Positions 19,727 through 31,130 of a stretch of 64,000 nt of DNA are shown in pieces. The notes under the pieces were generated by a model, which searched no databases, was not told where the DNA came from, and worked only from the letters and a program-made list of their open reading frames with translations. How positions within the stretch are numbered: the first letter of the stretch is position 1; every line of letters starts with the position of its first letter. Location: assembly GCF_017743935.1 (NCBI RefSeq), contig NZ_JAGHRE010000005.1, positions 298,807 through 362,806 on the forward strand, read 5' to 3'. Source of the stretch: Tropicibacter sp. R16_0. Lineage in GTDB: Bacteria; Pseudomonadota; Alphaproteobacteria; Rhodobacterales; Rhodobacteraceae. The translations under genes and the position numbers were made by a program.

Positions 19727-20611
19727 TTAGACCCACTTTGCCATAGGTGGGAGACTCATCAGAACCGCATCCGGGTCGTGGCCCGTTTCCAGACCAAACT
19801 TGGTACCGCGGTCATAAACCAGATTGTATTCCGCATAGAGCCCCCGATGCACCAACTGCGCATCCTTGTCGGCTTCGGTAAAGGTCGCCTCGCGTCGACG
19901 CTCGACCAGGGGCACAAAGGCGGGCAAAAAGGCGCGCCCTATATCTTGGGTTAGTTCGAAATCAGCTTGCCAATCACCGGTGCAATAATCATCCATGAAT
20001 ATTCCGCCGACACCACGCGCGCGCTTGCGGTGCGGGATATAGAAATACTCATCCGCCCACGCCTTGAGCCGCGGATAATGCGCCAGCCCGTGCGGGTCTA
20101 GATGGCGCTTCTGCTCGGCGTGGAAGTGCGCGGTATCTTCGTCATATTCAAGACAGGGGTTCAGATCCGAGCCTCCACCGAACCACCAAGCATGCGGTGT
20201 CCAGAACATACGCGTGTTCATGTGTACCGCAGGTACGTGCGGATTGCGCATATGCGCCACCAGTGAAATCCCACTGGCCCAGAACCGCGGATCTTCCTTC
20301 ATGCCAGGAATACCCTTGCGTGCAGCCATGGCAGCCTGTGCACGTTCGCCCAAAGTGCCGTGCACCTCGGAGACATTGACACCGACCTTTTCGAACACAC
20401 GCCCACCGCGCATGACAGACATCAACCCGCCGCCAGCGTCCGACCCATCCTCGGCCGTGCGTTTGGTCGGGGTCACGTCGAACCGCCCCGCTTCCATTTC
20501 AGAGAAGGGCCCCGAAGTGTGGCTCTCTTCCAGTGCTTCGAACCGAGCGACAATTTCATCCCGCAAGCTGCGAAACCATGCGGCGGCGGTGGTTTTTTCT
20601 GTCTCGAACAT
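19727..20611 (-). CDS. hemF: Oxygen-dependent coproporphyrinogen III oxidase
   Basis: HemF (294 residues) oxidatively decarboxylates coproporphyrinogen III to protoporphyrinogen IX, using oxygen. Signatures seen are AEDGSDAGGGLMSVM, GISLVAHMRNPHVPAVHMNTR, WFGGGSDLNP and the YCTGDW region. The start at 20611 (MFETEKTT) matches the expected length; a longer frame adds 14 unlikely residues. It begins 13 bases after the stop of the SDR gene on the same strand. Confidence 0.95.
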   Translation of the reverse strand: MFETEKTTAAAWFRSLRDEIVARFEALEESHTSGPFSEMEAGRFDVTPTKRTAEDGSDAGGGLMSVMRGGRVFEKVGVNVSEVHGTLGERAQAAMAARKGIPGMKEDPRFWASGISLVAHMRNPHVPAVHMNTRMFWTPHAWWFGGGSDLNPCLEYDEDTAHFHAEQKRHLDPHGLAHYPRLKAWADEYFYIPHRKRARGVGGIFMDDYCTGDWQADFELTQDIGRAFLPAFVPLVERRREATFTEADKDAQLVHRGLYAEYNLVYDRGTKFGLETGHDPDAVLMSLPPMAKWV

Positions 20612-20624
20612 GAGGCTCTTTTTC

Positions 20625-21425
20625 TTAGTGTGCTGCGGCGCCGACGGGATCAAGCAAGGTGCGCCCCCCGTCCAGCGTCAGGATCTGACCCGTCATGAAC
20701 GCGGACGCGTCTGAGGCCAGGAATTGCGCCGTTTCGGTCAACTCGGTCGGCGAAGCAATCCGTGACAGCGGAGTGTGGTTTTCAATATCTGTGCGCGCAT
20801 CCCGGTTGTCCTTGAGGGCACTTTGCAGCGAGGCGCTCATCACTGAACCCAACGCGATGGAATTCACCCGGATTCGATTGGGCGCCAACGCCACGGCCAA
20901 CGATCGGGTCATTTGATCCAAGGCCGCAGAGGATACAGAATACCCCAGCAGTTCCGGATGGGTCCGTCGCGCGGCAATCGACGACAGGTTGATGATCGAC
21001 CCGGCGGTGCCTTCGTCCTGATCCTCGGACTGTTTGATCATCCGCTTGGCGACCAGTTGATTGAGCCGCAGGGCAGGAAACAAGTTCTGGTCCAGCAAGG
21101 TTCGGACCGACGGATCATCTGCATCCAGCGGATCCGATGGCGCCACCTGACGCGCGCCGTTTACCAGCACATCGATCTGATCAAAGGCATCCAGTGTCGC
21201 CGAAAGCAGGTTGGCGATTGTCAGCTTCTCGCGCAGATCTCCTGCGAAGTATCGCACGTTGCCCTCGTCCGCCTGCTCGCCCAATTCACTGATCAAGCTT
21301 TTCTCGTCCATGTCAGCAAACATCACGTTTGCACCCATTTCCGCAAAATGGCGCCCGATGGCCCGGCCAATACCGTTGGCGGCGCCGGTGACGATTGCGG
21401 TTTTACCTGCGATGGAAAAGGACAT
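20625..21425 (-). CDS. SDR-family oxidoreductase
   Basis: This 266-residue classical short-chain dehydrogenase has the cofactor motif TGAANGIGRAIG, an Asp after the second strand (FADMD) that favours NAD, the motif VNGARQ, the active-site serine region INLSS, and tyrosine-lysine in the form YSVSSAA. In that last motif the usual lysine position (Y-x-x-x-K) reads alanine, which is unusual. It ends with GQILTLDGGRTL. It lies directly upstream of hemF. Confidence 0.82.
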   Translation of the reverse strand: MSFSIAGKTAIVTGAANGIGRAIGRHFAEMGANVMFADMDEKSLISELGEQADEGNVRYFAGDLREKLTIANLLSATLDAFDQIDVLVNGARQVAPSDPLDADDPSVRTLLDQNLFPALRLNQLVAKRMIKQSEDQDEGTAGSIINLSSIAARRTHPELLGYSVSSAALDQMTRSLAVALAPNRIRVNSIALGSVMSASLQSALKDNRDARTDIENHTPLSRIASPTELTETAQFLASDASAFMTGQILTLDGGRTLLDPVGAAAH

Positions 21426-21461
21426 GCGAATCCTCCTGATGTGGACACACGTTAGCGGCGA

Positions 21462-22439
21462 TCAACGCCGCGTGCGAGCAGGTCGTGTCGCCTGCAAGAT
21501 TTTGAACCGATTGTCGCCAGCAACCTCTTTGACCTGCCCAAACAGCTCGGCCAGTGTGGTTTCATAAGGCAGATGCCTGTTGGCCACCAACCACAGCTGC
21601 CCCGACGGGGCCAAGATCCGCGCGGCCGTGGCTATGAACCCCCGCCCAAGCGCCGGATCAGCAGCGCGAGAGGTGTGAAACGGCGGGTTGGTCACAACCG
21701 TGTCTACAAGCTCTCCGGCCGCCCAATTGTGGGCGTCTGCCCAGTGAAACCGCGCGCGCGCGTCGGCGATATTGGCCTGCGCACAGGTCAGCGCGACATA
21801 ATCGGCCTCGACCAGATCAAGATGCTCGACCTTGGCGTTTTTCAGAACCTGCGCGGACAAAAAGCCCCAGCCAGCCCCCAGATCGACCACCCGTCGACCC
21901 AACTTCTCGGGCAAGACCTGCGCCAAAAGCGCCGAGGCCGGATCGACCCCATCCGCCGAAAAAACCCCCGGGGCCACTTGGAACCCGTCAACAATCTGCG
22001 CTTCTGGTGCCAGCCAATCGGAAAAATCCGCCTCTTGCGCCGGAAACCAGAAAATCTTGCCATGCGCTTTGGAGATCGGGCCTGAAACGGCTACGCGTTT
22101 TCGTATCTCTTTGAGCAGGCTATCGACCCCATCGGTCTTGGCCCCATCGACCACGACCCAGCCAGAACACCGCTGGCTGGCCCGTGCCACCAGATCCCGC
22201 GCCAGCGCCTTGGCCCGCGGCACAAAGACGATGGCCAGATCGCAGGGGTCATCGCTGACAGGGGTGCAGGTGAACCCTTGGGATTGGAAATGGTCGTGAA
22301 ACGGTTTGAATGGCTGCACGATCTGCGCCGATTTCGGCAGGCCGCTCAGATCATGATCCGGGGTCGGCATGACCACCGAGATGGCATCGGACAACAGAAA
22401 GTCGCCCGAATCGAGCGCCAAAGACAGGCGGACAGACAT
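21462..22439 (-). CDS. rsmC: Class I SAM methyltransferase, RsmC-like 16S rRNA guanine methyltransferase
   Basis: This 325-residue protein has a degenerate N-terminal methyltransferase-like half and an active C-terminal half. The SAM site is VVDLGAGWGFLSA, followed by the N2-guanine motif NPPFH and the strand LVANRHLPYE, a combination seen in RsmC and RlmG. It would methylate a guanine in small-subunit rRNA (m2G1207 for RsmC). The exact target is inferred. clpS follows after nine bases. Confidence 0.8.
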   Translation of the reverse strand: MSVRLSLALDSGDFLLSDAISVVMPTPDHDLSGLPKSAQIVQPFKPFHDHFQSQGFTCTPVSDDPCDLAIVFVPRAKALARDLVARASQRCSGWVVVDGAKTDGVDSLLKEIRKRVAVSGPISKAHGKIFWFPAQEADFSDWLAPEAQIVDGFQVAPGVFSADGVDPASALLAQVLPEKLGRRVVDLGAGWGFLSAQVLKNAKVEHLDLVEADYVALTCAQANIADARARFHWADAHNWAAGELVDTVVTNPPFHTSRAADPALGRGFIATAARILAPSGQLWLVANRHLPYETTLAELFGQVKEVAGDNRFKILQATRPARTRR

Positions 22440-22448
22440 CGGCGCGCC

Positions 22449-22769
22449 TTACTCTTCGCGTTCCATTGTGCATTGCAGCGGGTGCTGGTGGCGACGGGCG
22501 AAATCCATCACTTGGCCCACCTTGGTCTCGGCAATCTCGTGGCTGAACACGCCAACCACGGCGACACCTTTCTTGTGAACCGTCAACATGATCTCGAACG
22601 CCTCGGCATGAGTCATCCCGAAAAACCGTTCCAAAACATGGACCACAAACTCCATCGGGGTGTAGTCATCGTTGAGCAGCAACACCTTGTACAGCGGCGG
22701 ACGCTTGGTCTTGGGCCGGGTTTCAACAAGCACCGAGGTGTCGTTGTCGTCGCCTGGGTTGTCCGACAT
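22449..22769 (-). CDS. clpS: ATP-dependent Clp protease adaptor
   Basis: ClpS (106 residues) delivers N-degron substrates to ClpAP. The core signature [20 protein letters not shown] is present, as are the [15 protein letters not shown] and [12 protein letters not shown] helices that contact ClpA and the N-degron pocket. The start at 22769 ([10 protein letters not shown]) is preferred; a longer ATG frame reaches 22793. clpA is not in the window. Confidence 0.95.
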   Translation of the reverse strand: MSDNPGDDNDTSVLVETRPKTKRPPLYKVLLLNDDYTPMEFVVHVLERFFGMTHAEAFEIMLTVHKKGVAVVGVFSHEIAETKVGQVMDFARRHQHPLQCTMEREE

Positions 22770-22876
22770 CATCAAGGGTTGTAGCAACATCACGAAGAAC
22801 AGTCCGGTTGGGGATTGGGTTTGGTATAGTGGCTTATATAACCTTCCATCCGGTTTAGAAAAGAGAAAGCGAACAG

Positions 22877-23584
22877 GTGTCGACGGATCCCAAACTCACC
22901 ACCGTAGGTTTTGATGCCGACGACACCCTGTGGCACAACGAGCGCTTTTTTCAACTGACCCAAGATCGCTTTGCTGAATTGCTGGCGGACCATGCCGAAG
23001 CCGATCATCTGGCCGAACGCTTGCTTGAGGCTGAGCGCCGAAACATCGGGCACTATGGCTATGGTGTGAAGGGATTTGTGTTGTCGATGATCGAAACCGC
23101 GATCGAAGTGACAAACGACCGCGTGCCAGCCTCGGTTATCCGCGAGTTGATCGAGGCCGGTCAGGAGATGCTAGCCCACCCTATCGAGCTGCTGCCACAT
23201 GCCCAAGAAACTGTCACAGCTGTCGCCGAAACACACCGGGTGTTGTTGATCACCAAGGGCGATCTGCTGGATCAGGAACGCAAGCTGGCTCAATCCGGTC
23301 TGGGTGACCTGTTCGATGGGGTCGAGATCGTCAGCGAAAAAACGCCAGCCTCTTACGCTGCCATTTTTGCTCGGCATGGTCATGGGGCCGAACAGGCGAT
23401 GATGGTTGGCAACTCCATGCGCTCGGATGTTGTGCCCGCGATCAAGGCCGGCGGTTGGGGTGTCTATGTTCCCCACGGTCTGACCTGGGAGATCGAACAC
23501 GCCGAAGCCCCCACGAAAGATCCGCGTTTTCACGAGTTGCAACACCTTGGCGCCCTGCCTGCGCTGGTCGAGCAGTTGAGTTGA
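22877..23584 (+). CDS. HAD-superfamily phosphatase-like hydrolase
   Basis: This 235-residue HAD hydrolase (subclass IA cap) starts at GTG 22877. Motif I is DADDTLW with the nucleophile Asp, motif II is LLITKGD, the lysine is in VEIVSEKTP, and motif IV is [13 protein letters not shown]. The serine in place of the second aspartate of motif IV is a known variation. The substrate is unknown. It is divergent from clpS. Confidence 0.87.
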   Translation: MSTDPKLTTVGFDADDTLWHNERFFQLTQDRFAELLADHAEADHLAERLLEAERRNIGHYGYGVKGFVLSMIETAIEVTNDRVPASVIRELIEAGQEMLAHPIELLPHAQETVTAVAETHRVLLITKGDLLDQERKLAQSGLGDLFDGVEIVSEKTPASYAAIFARHGHGAEQAMMVGNSMRSDVVPAIKAGGWGVYVPHGLTWEIEHAEAPTKDPRFHELQHLGALPALVEQLS

Positions 23585-23793
23585 CACGGCGACTTCCCGC
23601 CGCCTCATTTTTGCCACAATGGCCGGTGTTGCGGGCTGTGTGACATCACCCCCAATATGTGGATTCTCGTAGTTCGGAAAATCAACATGGGCTTGCAACC
23701 TCCGGGTTTATTTTGAGGAATCCCTGTGTTAGCCTGTGTGTAACTAATCAATGAGCCAGCCGAAAAATCGGCGGCCTGAGGCAGACAGAGGCA

Positions 23794-25209
23794 ATGATCG
23801 TGCAGGTTCGGCGTACAAAGCCGGCCCGTTTGGGCCTTATTTTTCTCGCAGCCATTTGGCTGTGCGTTCTGATTCCACTCAGCGCGCGAGCGGCACCCTA
23901 TGCCGCCATGGTGATTGATGCGCGCACGGGCGAGGTTTTGCATTCACGCAACGCCGATACCCGATTGCATCCGGCATCTCTGACCAAGATGATGACGCTC
24001 TACATCGCGTTCGAAGCGGTTCGAAACGGTGAAATCACGCTCGACACCAAAGTGCGCATCACCAGCAAGGCCGCGAGCGAGCCGCCATCAAAACTGGGCC
24101 TGCGGTCCGGTCAGCGCATTGCCTTCCGCTATCTGATCCGCGCGGCTGCAGTGAAATCGGCCAATGACGCAGCCACCGCCATCGGCATCGCCATCAGCGG
24201 GTCCGAGGCGGCATTTGCCCGTCGCATGACCCGAACAGCCAAAGCCCTTGGGATGACGCGCACCACGTTCAAGAACGCGCATGGCCTGACCGAAAGCGGT
24301 CATATGTCGACCGCACGGGACATGACCACGCTGGGGCGGCATCTGCTTTATGACTATCCGCAGTACTACAATCTCTTCTCGCGCAAATCGACAAATGCCG
24401 GGATCAAATCGGTGAACAACACCAACCGCCGCCTGTTGGCCGCCTATAACGGCGCTGACGGGATCAAGACTGGCTACACCCGCGCGGCAGGCTTCAACCT
24501 GGTGGCGTCGGCAAAACGCGGCAATGAACGCATTATCGCCACTGTCTTTGGCGGCAAATCCAGCTCGTCGCGCAACGCCAAGGTGGCAGAACTGCTGGAT
24601 CTCGGTTTCCGCCGCGCGCCCTCGCGCGCGCCAATCCGCAAGCCGAACCGCCCCGCGTATGTTGGCAACACCACGACCGGTGGCAGTGGCAAGACGATCC
24701 GTTTGGCCGGAGCACCCAAGACGAGCCTACGTCCGCAATCGCGCCCCGCCGGCGCGGCCGTGTTGGTGGCTGAAGCCGCCAAGCAGAACGAAGACAGCAT
24801 TCAGGCCAGCATCAACGAAGTGATCGCCGAAGTCGGCTCAACAGCGCCAACCGCACCCGGCACCCGTCCAGCCTTGCGGCCGGAAAACCTGGTCCTGACA
24901 TCAACCGATCCTGAACCCGAAGCCCCCCCGCAGCCCGAACAAGAGGTTGTGACCCGTTTGTCGACATCTGGTGGCCACCATTGGGGCATCAACGTCGGAC
25001 GTTACACAAACCGGTATCAGGCCGAAAAAGTTCTGCTGCGCACTGCTTTGGCGGAAATGGCGACGCTTGACGGAACGTTGCGCAAAGTCGATCAGTCCGC
25101 CCGCGGATTTGACGCCACTTTTCAGGGCATGACCCGCGATCAGGCCGATTTGGCCTGTCGCCGCCTGAAGGCACGCAACGTGACCTGCTTTATGATCGGA
25201 CCGTCCTAG
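23794..25209 (+). CDS. D-alanyl-D-alanine carboxypeptidase with C-terminal SPOR domain
   Basis: This 471-residue low-molecular-weight penicillin-binding protein trims pentapeptides in peptidoglycan. After a signal peptide (to about residue 33) the three active-site motifs are S62-L-T-K65, S122-A-N124 and K225-T-G227. A Pro/Ala/Glu-rich linker (about 270-385) leads to a SPOR domain (about 390-471, starting WGINVGRY), which binds denuded glycan at division sites. This architecture is common in alphaproteobacteria. A strong terminator follows it. Confidence 0.93.
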   Translation: MIVQVRRTKPARLGLIFLAAIWLCVLIPLSARAAPYAAMVIDARTGEVLHSRNADTRLHPASLTKMMTLYIAFEAVRNGEITLDTKVRITSKAASEPPSKLGLRSGQRIAFRYLIRAAAVKSANDAATAIGIAISGSEAAFARRMTRTAKALGMTRTTFKNAHGLTESGHMSTARDMTTLGRHLLYDYPQYYNLFSRKSTNAGIKSVNNTNRRLLAAYNGADGIKTGYTRAAGFNLVASAKRGNERIIATVFGGKSSSSRNAKVAELLDLGFRRAPSRAPIRKPNRPAYVGNTTTGGSGKTIRLAGAPKTSLRPQSRPAGAAVLVAEAAKQNEDSIQASINEVIAEVGSTAPTAPGTRPALRPENLVLTSTDPEPEAPPQPEQEVVTRLSTSGGHHWGINVGRYTNRYQAEKVLLRTALAEMATLDGTLRKVDQSARGFDATFQGMTRDQADLACRRLKARNVTCFMIGPS

Positions 25210-25240
25210 AAATTACCACCAGCACTACCTCGTAAGTGAA

Positions 25241-25276
25241 AAGACCATGGATCAAACCATGGTCTTTTTCTTTTTT
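25241..25276 (+). terminator. Rho-independent terminator after the D,D-carboxypeptidase gene
   Basis: A perfect 10-bp stem AAGACCATGG/CCATGGTCTT with a six-base loop is followed by T-rich sequence (TTTTTCTTTTTT). It ends the carboxypeptidase transcript. Confidence 0.9.
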
Positions 25277-25442
25277 GGCGGCAGATGGAATTAAAAGGAT
25301 TTACGCGTTTTCACGGTTGAACCGCATCAGTTTGTTTTGCACCCGTTTCATGATAGGCTGAACGCAGGTTATTACCTTGAAGAGCCCATTGCTTGCAATT
25401 TTGGCAAGTGCCCAATTTTAGTTGTTTGCAGCAGGAGACACG

Positions 25443-25742
25443 ATGCCCGCCCCTGGGAATCACACCACTGTCCTGACCGTTCGGCTGATCACAGAGAAAC
25501 CGAACCGCCAAACAATCGAAGCTGTTCGAACCCGTTTGGAAGAGTTCGATCTTGAAGTGGAAGCCAGCACCGATCGCTCGATCGAGGTTCGCGGACCACG
25601 GGCAAAACTGGAAATGGCTTTGGGAATAACCATCGCTGACGAAGACCACGGTCACTCTGTTGTAGAGGGACCTGATTTGAAACTGCCAGAACCGAATTTT
25701 CCGGTCTCTGCCTACATTCCAAGGAAACCTGATTTTTTCTGA
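25443..25742 (+). CDS. Small propeptide/inhibitor-like protein paired with the subtilase
   Basis: This 99-residue protein starts at the ATG at 25443 after AGGAGA. Its pattern is a compact beta-alpha-beta unit: VLTVRLI, then the helix RQTIEAVRTRLEEF, then IEVRGPRAKLEMALGITI. That last segment resembles the end of subtilase/kumamolisin-type propeptides, which fold the enzyme and inhibit it. It lies 17 bases upstream of a subtilase gene that has no such propeptide of its own. I infer a chaperone-inhibitor acting in trans. There is no signal peptide. Confidence 0.7.
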   Translation: MPAPGNHTTVLTVRLITEKPNRQTIEAVRTRLEEFDLEVEASTDRSIEVRGPRAKLEMALGITIADEDHGHSVVEGPDLKLPEPNFPVSAYIPRKPDFF

Positions 25743-25759
25743 CCAAAGGAGATTTTGAA

Positions 25760-27157
25760 ATGACCAAGACAACTGTACGACTGGTTCCGCGCAGCTCTCA
25801 GCGTGTGACGTTTTCCGACTATGTGTCCATGCCGCAAGAGCGATTGAGCGGCTCGGTCGCCCCCGAGCGCCGATCCATGAACAAGGCGATCAAGGCCTTC
25901 GATGACCGCGCAATTCCACAAGAAGCAAGCCCCCTCAAACGGTTGGACGTCCAATTGGACGAACAGGAAATGGCGGACATGTTCGGGGACGTCGCCATGG
26001 AACAGCACCCAACACGGGCCAGTGACGACCGCTCTGTGTCATTGAACGAAACGTTCAACCGCCCCGCAGCAGCATTGAACGTGCCCGAAGCGCTGCAGGA
26101 TTCCATCGCCTTTGCCTATGTCCCGCGCCCGGTTGAATTCTTTGCTCCGCTCCCCTTCCCGCCAATCGAGAACATTTATCATCTGCGGTTGTCCGATGTG
26201 CGCCTGGCCCTGAATGCAGCCCGCTGTCATATGAACGGCTGGACCGGAAAGGGCGTGCGTGTTGCCATGGCTGACACAGGCTTCATGCTCCATCCCTATT
26301 ACGTTCGTTCTGGGCTGAAACTGATCCCGACGGCCTCTCCCGGCTCCGGTCCTGCGGATATAGATCATTCGGGTCATGGCACCGGTGAGGCGGGCAACAT
26401 TTTTGCCGTTGCCCCAGACTGCACTGTTTTCGGGGTCAAACATGGGTCCAGCGCGGCAGGGACGCTTGAAACCTGCATCGATCAGAACCCCGATGTGATG
26501 ACCAATTCCTGGGGCTACAACATCGATCGCATGACCAAGGATGAACTGCGTATCAACGATCCGAACATGTTCTTTGAGGTCATGGATGTCGAAGCCGTGA
26601 TCAACGACGCCATCCAACGCAACATCGCGGTTCTGTTTTCTGCAGGAAACGGCCATCGTGCCTTTCCTGCCAGCCATCCCGACGTGATCTCGGTCGGCGG
26701 CGTGACGTTGAATGAAGACGGCAGTATCGAGGCGTCCAACTACGCAAGCTCATTTCGCAGCTTGCTCTATCCGGGACAGAACATCCCCGATTTCTGCGGT
26801 CTCGTGGGACGCTCGGAGATGTCGCCGCAAAGCGCGCACATCATGTTGCCCGTCCCGCCGGACTCTGAGCTGGATGGCGAGAACTTCCCGTCCGGTCTCA
26901 GCCAGAGCGGGTGGGGAATATTCTCGGGCACATCAGCGGCCTGCCCGCAGACCGCAGGTTTGGTGGCGCTGCTCAAACAAATCTCCAAAGGGCTGAGCCC
27001 GGCGCAAATCCGCCAAGTGTTGAATGCGCGGTCGGTGGATGTGACCGAGGGCACCACGGCAACCGGAGACACTGCAGCGCCAGGGCACGATCTGGCCACG
27101 GGCGCCGGGCTTGTGGACGCACTGCGTGCATGTGGCTTTGCGGTTGGAACCTCCTGA
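25760..27157 (+). CDS. S8-family (subtilisin-like) serine protease without signal peptide
   Basis: This 465-residue protease has a complete triad: D172 (VAMADTG), H206 (SGHGTGEAG) and S392 (FSGTSAACP), plus the oxyanion Asn297 (SAGNG). An N-terminal region of about 140 residues is not a recognisable propeptide. There is no signal peptide, so it is cytoplasmic or leaves the cell by another route. In the histidine motif the usual HGTHVAG reads HGTGEAG. It forms a tight unit with the small propeptide-like gene just upstream. Its biological target is unknown. Confidence 0.88.
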   Translation: MTKTTVRLVPRSSQRVTFSDYVSMPQERLSGSVAPERRSMNKAIKAFDDRAIPQEASPLKRLDVQLDEQEMADMFGDVAMEQHPTRASDDRSVSLNETFNRPAAALNVPEALQDSIAFAYVPRPVEFFAPLPFPPIENIYHLRLSDVRLALNAARCHMNGWTGKGVRVAMADTGFMLHPYYVRSGLKLIPTASPGSGPADIDHSGHGTGEAGNIFAVAPDCTVFGVKHGSSAAGTLETCIDQNPDVMTNSWGYNIDRMTKDELRINDPNMFFEVMDVEAVINDAIQRNIAVLFSAGNGHRAFPASHPDVISVGGVTLNEDGSIEASNYASSFRSLLYPGQNIPDFCGLVGRSEMSPQSAHIMLPVPPDSELDGENFPSGLSQSGWGIFSGTSAACPQTAGLVALLKQISKGLSPAQIRQVLNARSVDVTEGTTATGDTAAPGHDLATGAGLVDALRACGFAVGTS

Positions 27158-27289
27158 CCTTCCATCCAATTGGACGTGGCCGCGGATTACCGCCGCGGCC
27201 GTGCCCGCCCTGATTTCGAATTGGCCCTAACTGCTTGGTCAAACTGGAGCGTGGCCTTTGCCGTGCATATCGGTTACCCAAAGCGCACG

Positions 27290-27393
27290 CAGGGGGGTCC
27301 CGCCTAGGGGACTGAGAGGCTGACGGTGCAATACGCACGGCGACGCGACCCTTTGAACCTGACCCAGTTGATACTGGCGGAGGAAGCTAGGGC
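27290..27393 (+). promoter_or_regulatory. TPP riboswitch (THI element)
   Basis: The leader of thiC contains the conserved THI-box elements in order: GGGGGGTCC, then ACTGAGAGG, then CCCTTTGAACCTGA, and AGTTGATACTGGCGGAGGAA cut by the final helix. Thiamine pyrophosphate binding would shut down expression of thiC, probably by hiding the ribosome-binding site 110 bases downstream. Confidence 0.93.
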
Positions 27394-27491
27394 ATCGCAA
27401 ACGCCGGGATCATGACCCGTCGCCGTGCCTGATACGAGAGGGCCGTACACCCTCTTTTGCATCCAAGCCCACGTCATCTGTGTCTTTTTGA

Positions 27492-29315
<1,824 letters not shown>

Positions 29316-29322
29316 CGAGTGC

Positions 29323-29356
29323 GGGGGCCGTAACGTGATCGTTCGCGGCCCCCTTT
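29323..29356. terminator. Hairpin between convergent thiC and pxpA
   Basis: Stem GGGGGCCG/CGGCCCCC (29323-29330 and 29346-29353) has an inner AACG/CGTT extension and ends in TTT on the plus strand. It lies between two converging genes and could act in both directions. Confidence 0.7.
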
Positions 29357-29358
29357 GT

Positions 29359-30120
29359 TCAACGCTCGAACTTGGTGACCTCAACCCCGCCCTCAGTCAG
29401 GCAGCGTTTGACCGAACGGGCAATCTGCAGTGCCGTGGCCCCGTCGCCGTGCAGGCAGATGGTGTCGATTGAGGTCTCCAACCGCTTACCGCTTTCGGTG
29501 ATGATCGCACCTTCCTTGACCATCTCCAGAATGCGCGGACCGGCCACATCCGCATCATGGATCACCGCACCCGGCAGCGATCGGTCGACCAGTGTTCCGT
29601 CATCGTTGTAAGCCCGGTCGGCAAAGATCTCGCCAACCCATTTGCACTCCAATTCGCGCACGGCCTCTTCCTGCTTGGTCACGGCCAGCACCATCACGAT
29701 GATGTCCGGATCCACGTCCAACGCGCCCTGATAGCAGGCCCGCGCCATGTCCAGATCAACCGAGCACATGTTGGCCAGCGCCCCATGCAACTTCAGATGC
29801 CGCACCTTGGTTCCCACGGCCTGCGCCATGCCAATCGCCGCGCCTAGTTGGTACCGCACCAGATTGCGCAAGCTGTCATGCGGCACCTTCATGTTGCGGC
29901 GCCCAAACCCTTGCAGGTCGGGAAAACCGGGATGCGCCCCGATACCAACGCCGTTTTCCGCCGCGATTGTCATGGTCTTGGCCATCACATCCGGGTCGCC
30001 CGCGTGAAACCCGCAAGCGATGTTGGCCGAGGTGATCACCTGCAACAGGTTCTCATCATCGCCCATCTTCCAGGGGCCAAAGCTTTCACCCATATCCGCG
30101 TTCAGATCGACTTGGGTCAT
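29359..30120 (-). CDS. pxpA: 5-oxoprolinase subunit A (LamB/YcsF family)
   Basis: PxpA (253 residues) works with PxpB and PxpC to open 5-oxoproline to glutamate using ATP. It shows DLNADMGESFG, SANIACGFHAGDP, GIGAHPGFPD and the late ICLHGD motif. It is the last of three genes (pxpB-pxpC-pxpA) that overlap each other by four bases, so the complex is made in balance. The whole set belongs to the TRAP-transporter operon upstream. Confidence 0.94.
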   Translation of the reverse strand: MTQVDLNADMGESFGPWKMGDDENLLQVITSANIACGFHAGDPDVMAKTMTIAAENGVGIGAHPGFPDLQGFGRRNMKVPHDSLRNLVRYQLGAAIGMAQAVGTKVRHLKLHGALANMCSVDLDMARACYQGALDVDPDIIVMVLAVTKQEEAVRELECKWVGEIFADRAYNDDGTLVDRSLPGAVIHDADVAGPRILEMVKEGAIITESGKRLETSIDTICLHGDGATALQIARSVKRCLTEGGVEVTKFER

Positions 30121-31130
30121 TGGCGTTCTCCTTTGTCAGTCGCGGAAACCACACCGCTGATGAGTTGGTAGGACAGAAGGTCCGAAATGTCATGCGGATC
30201 ACGCACCAGGGGTTCGACCTTTCCAGGCAGACGCGCCAGATCGCACGCGAATGCGGCCTGCAGCTCCGCCGCTTCTTCGAGCGTCACAAACTTGAACCGG
30301 ATCGCCCCCCCTGCCGGGGTCTGCGCTGCGCGCGGCAAGTCACACGGTAACACGGTTGCAATCCGGGGGTATCCTCCGGTTGTCTGACATTCATTGAGCA
30401 GGATGAAAGGGTTGCCGGTGCCCGTCATCTGAATATCACCCGGCGTGATTACCTCGGACAGGATATTGAGCTGGCCTTTGGCGGCAAAGCCCTCGCCCGC
30501 ACTGTCCAACTGCATTCCCATGCGGTTGGCCCGGGGACCACGGGCGAACTCTGTCCGTTCGAACCGGTCCAGGGTCGCCTCTTCAAACAGATCGCTCTGG
30601 AAACTGCGTACAACGTGCAGGGTGCCGCCTTGAAAGCGGTCGGACACGGCGATCTTTTGCCCCGCATCCCCGCTGTCTGGCCCACAAGGCAGAAGATCGC
30701 CCGCGGCAACCACCTGCCCCACCTTGGCTGTCAGATGCACAGCACGCGATCCCAGGAAGGGGTCCGAAGAAATCCCGCCGCCCACGTGCAGATATCCATA
30801 GCTGCCCCGCGACACCGCCCCAAGGGTCAGGCGCTGCCCCTTGAGCAGCTGGTGCGAGGCATTCCAAACCGCAGGCGTTCCATCAATGCTGCAGACCATC
30901 GGCGCCCCAGTCAGGGCGATGCGCATGTCCTGGGACGCTTCGAATTCGCCCCCCATCCCCGCCATCTCCAAAGCTGCAAGCTGCGGCGACTGGCCCAGCA
31001 ACGCGGCGCCCTCGTGCAAGGCCATCAAATCGGCCGCGCCGGCGCGCGAGAGCCCTTGGTCCAGATAACCCGCGCGCCCTTGATCCTGGATCGTGCACGC
31101 GGGACCAATGCGAAGAACACGCAAACTCAT
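30117..31130 (-). CDS. pxpC: 5-oxoprolinase subunit C (KipA/biotin-dependent carboxylase-like)
   Basis: This 337-residue subunit is of the allophanate hydrolase subunit 2/KipA family. It shows CTIQDQGRAGYLDQGLSRAG at the start, LNECQTTGGYPRIATV in the middle and LPRAAQTPAGGAIRF near the end. It overlaps pxpB and pxpA by four bases on either side. It acts in the PxpABC complex on 5-oxoproline. Confidence 0.93.
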   Translation of the reverse strand: MSLRVLRIGPACTIQDQGRAGYLDQGLSRAGAADLMALHEGAALLGQSPQLAALEMAGMGGEFEASQDMRIALTGAPMVCSIDGTPAVWNASHQLLKGQRLTLGAVSRGSYGYLHVGGGISSDPFLGSRAVHLTAKVGQVVAAGDLLPCGPDSGDAGQKIAVSDRFQGGTLHVVRSFQSDLFEEATLDRFERTEFARGPRANRMGMQLDSAGEGFAAKGQLNILSEVITPGDIQMTGTGNPFILLNECQTTGGYPRIATVLPCDLPRAAQTPAGGAIRFKFVTLEEAAELQAAFACDLARLPGKVEPLVRDPHDISDLLSYQLISGVVSATDKGERQ

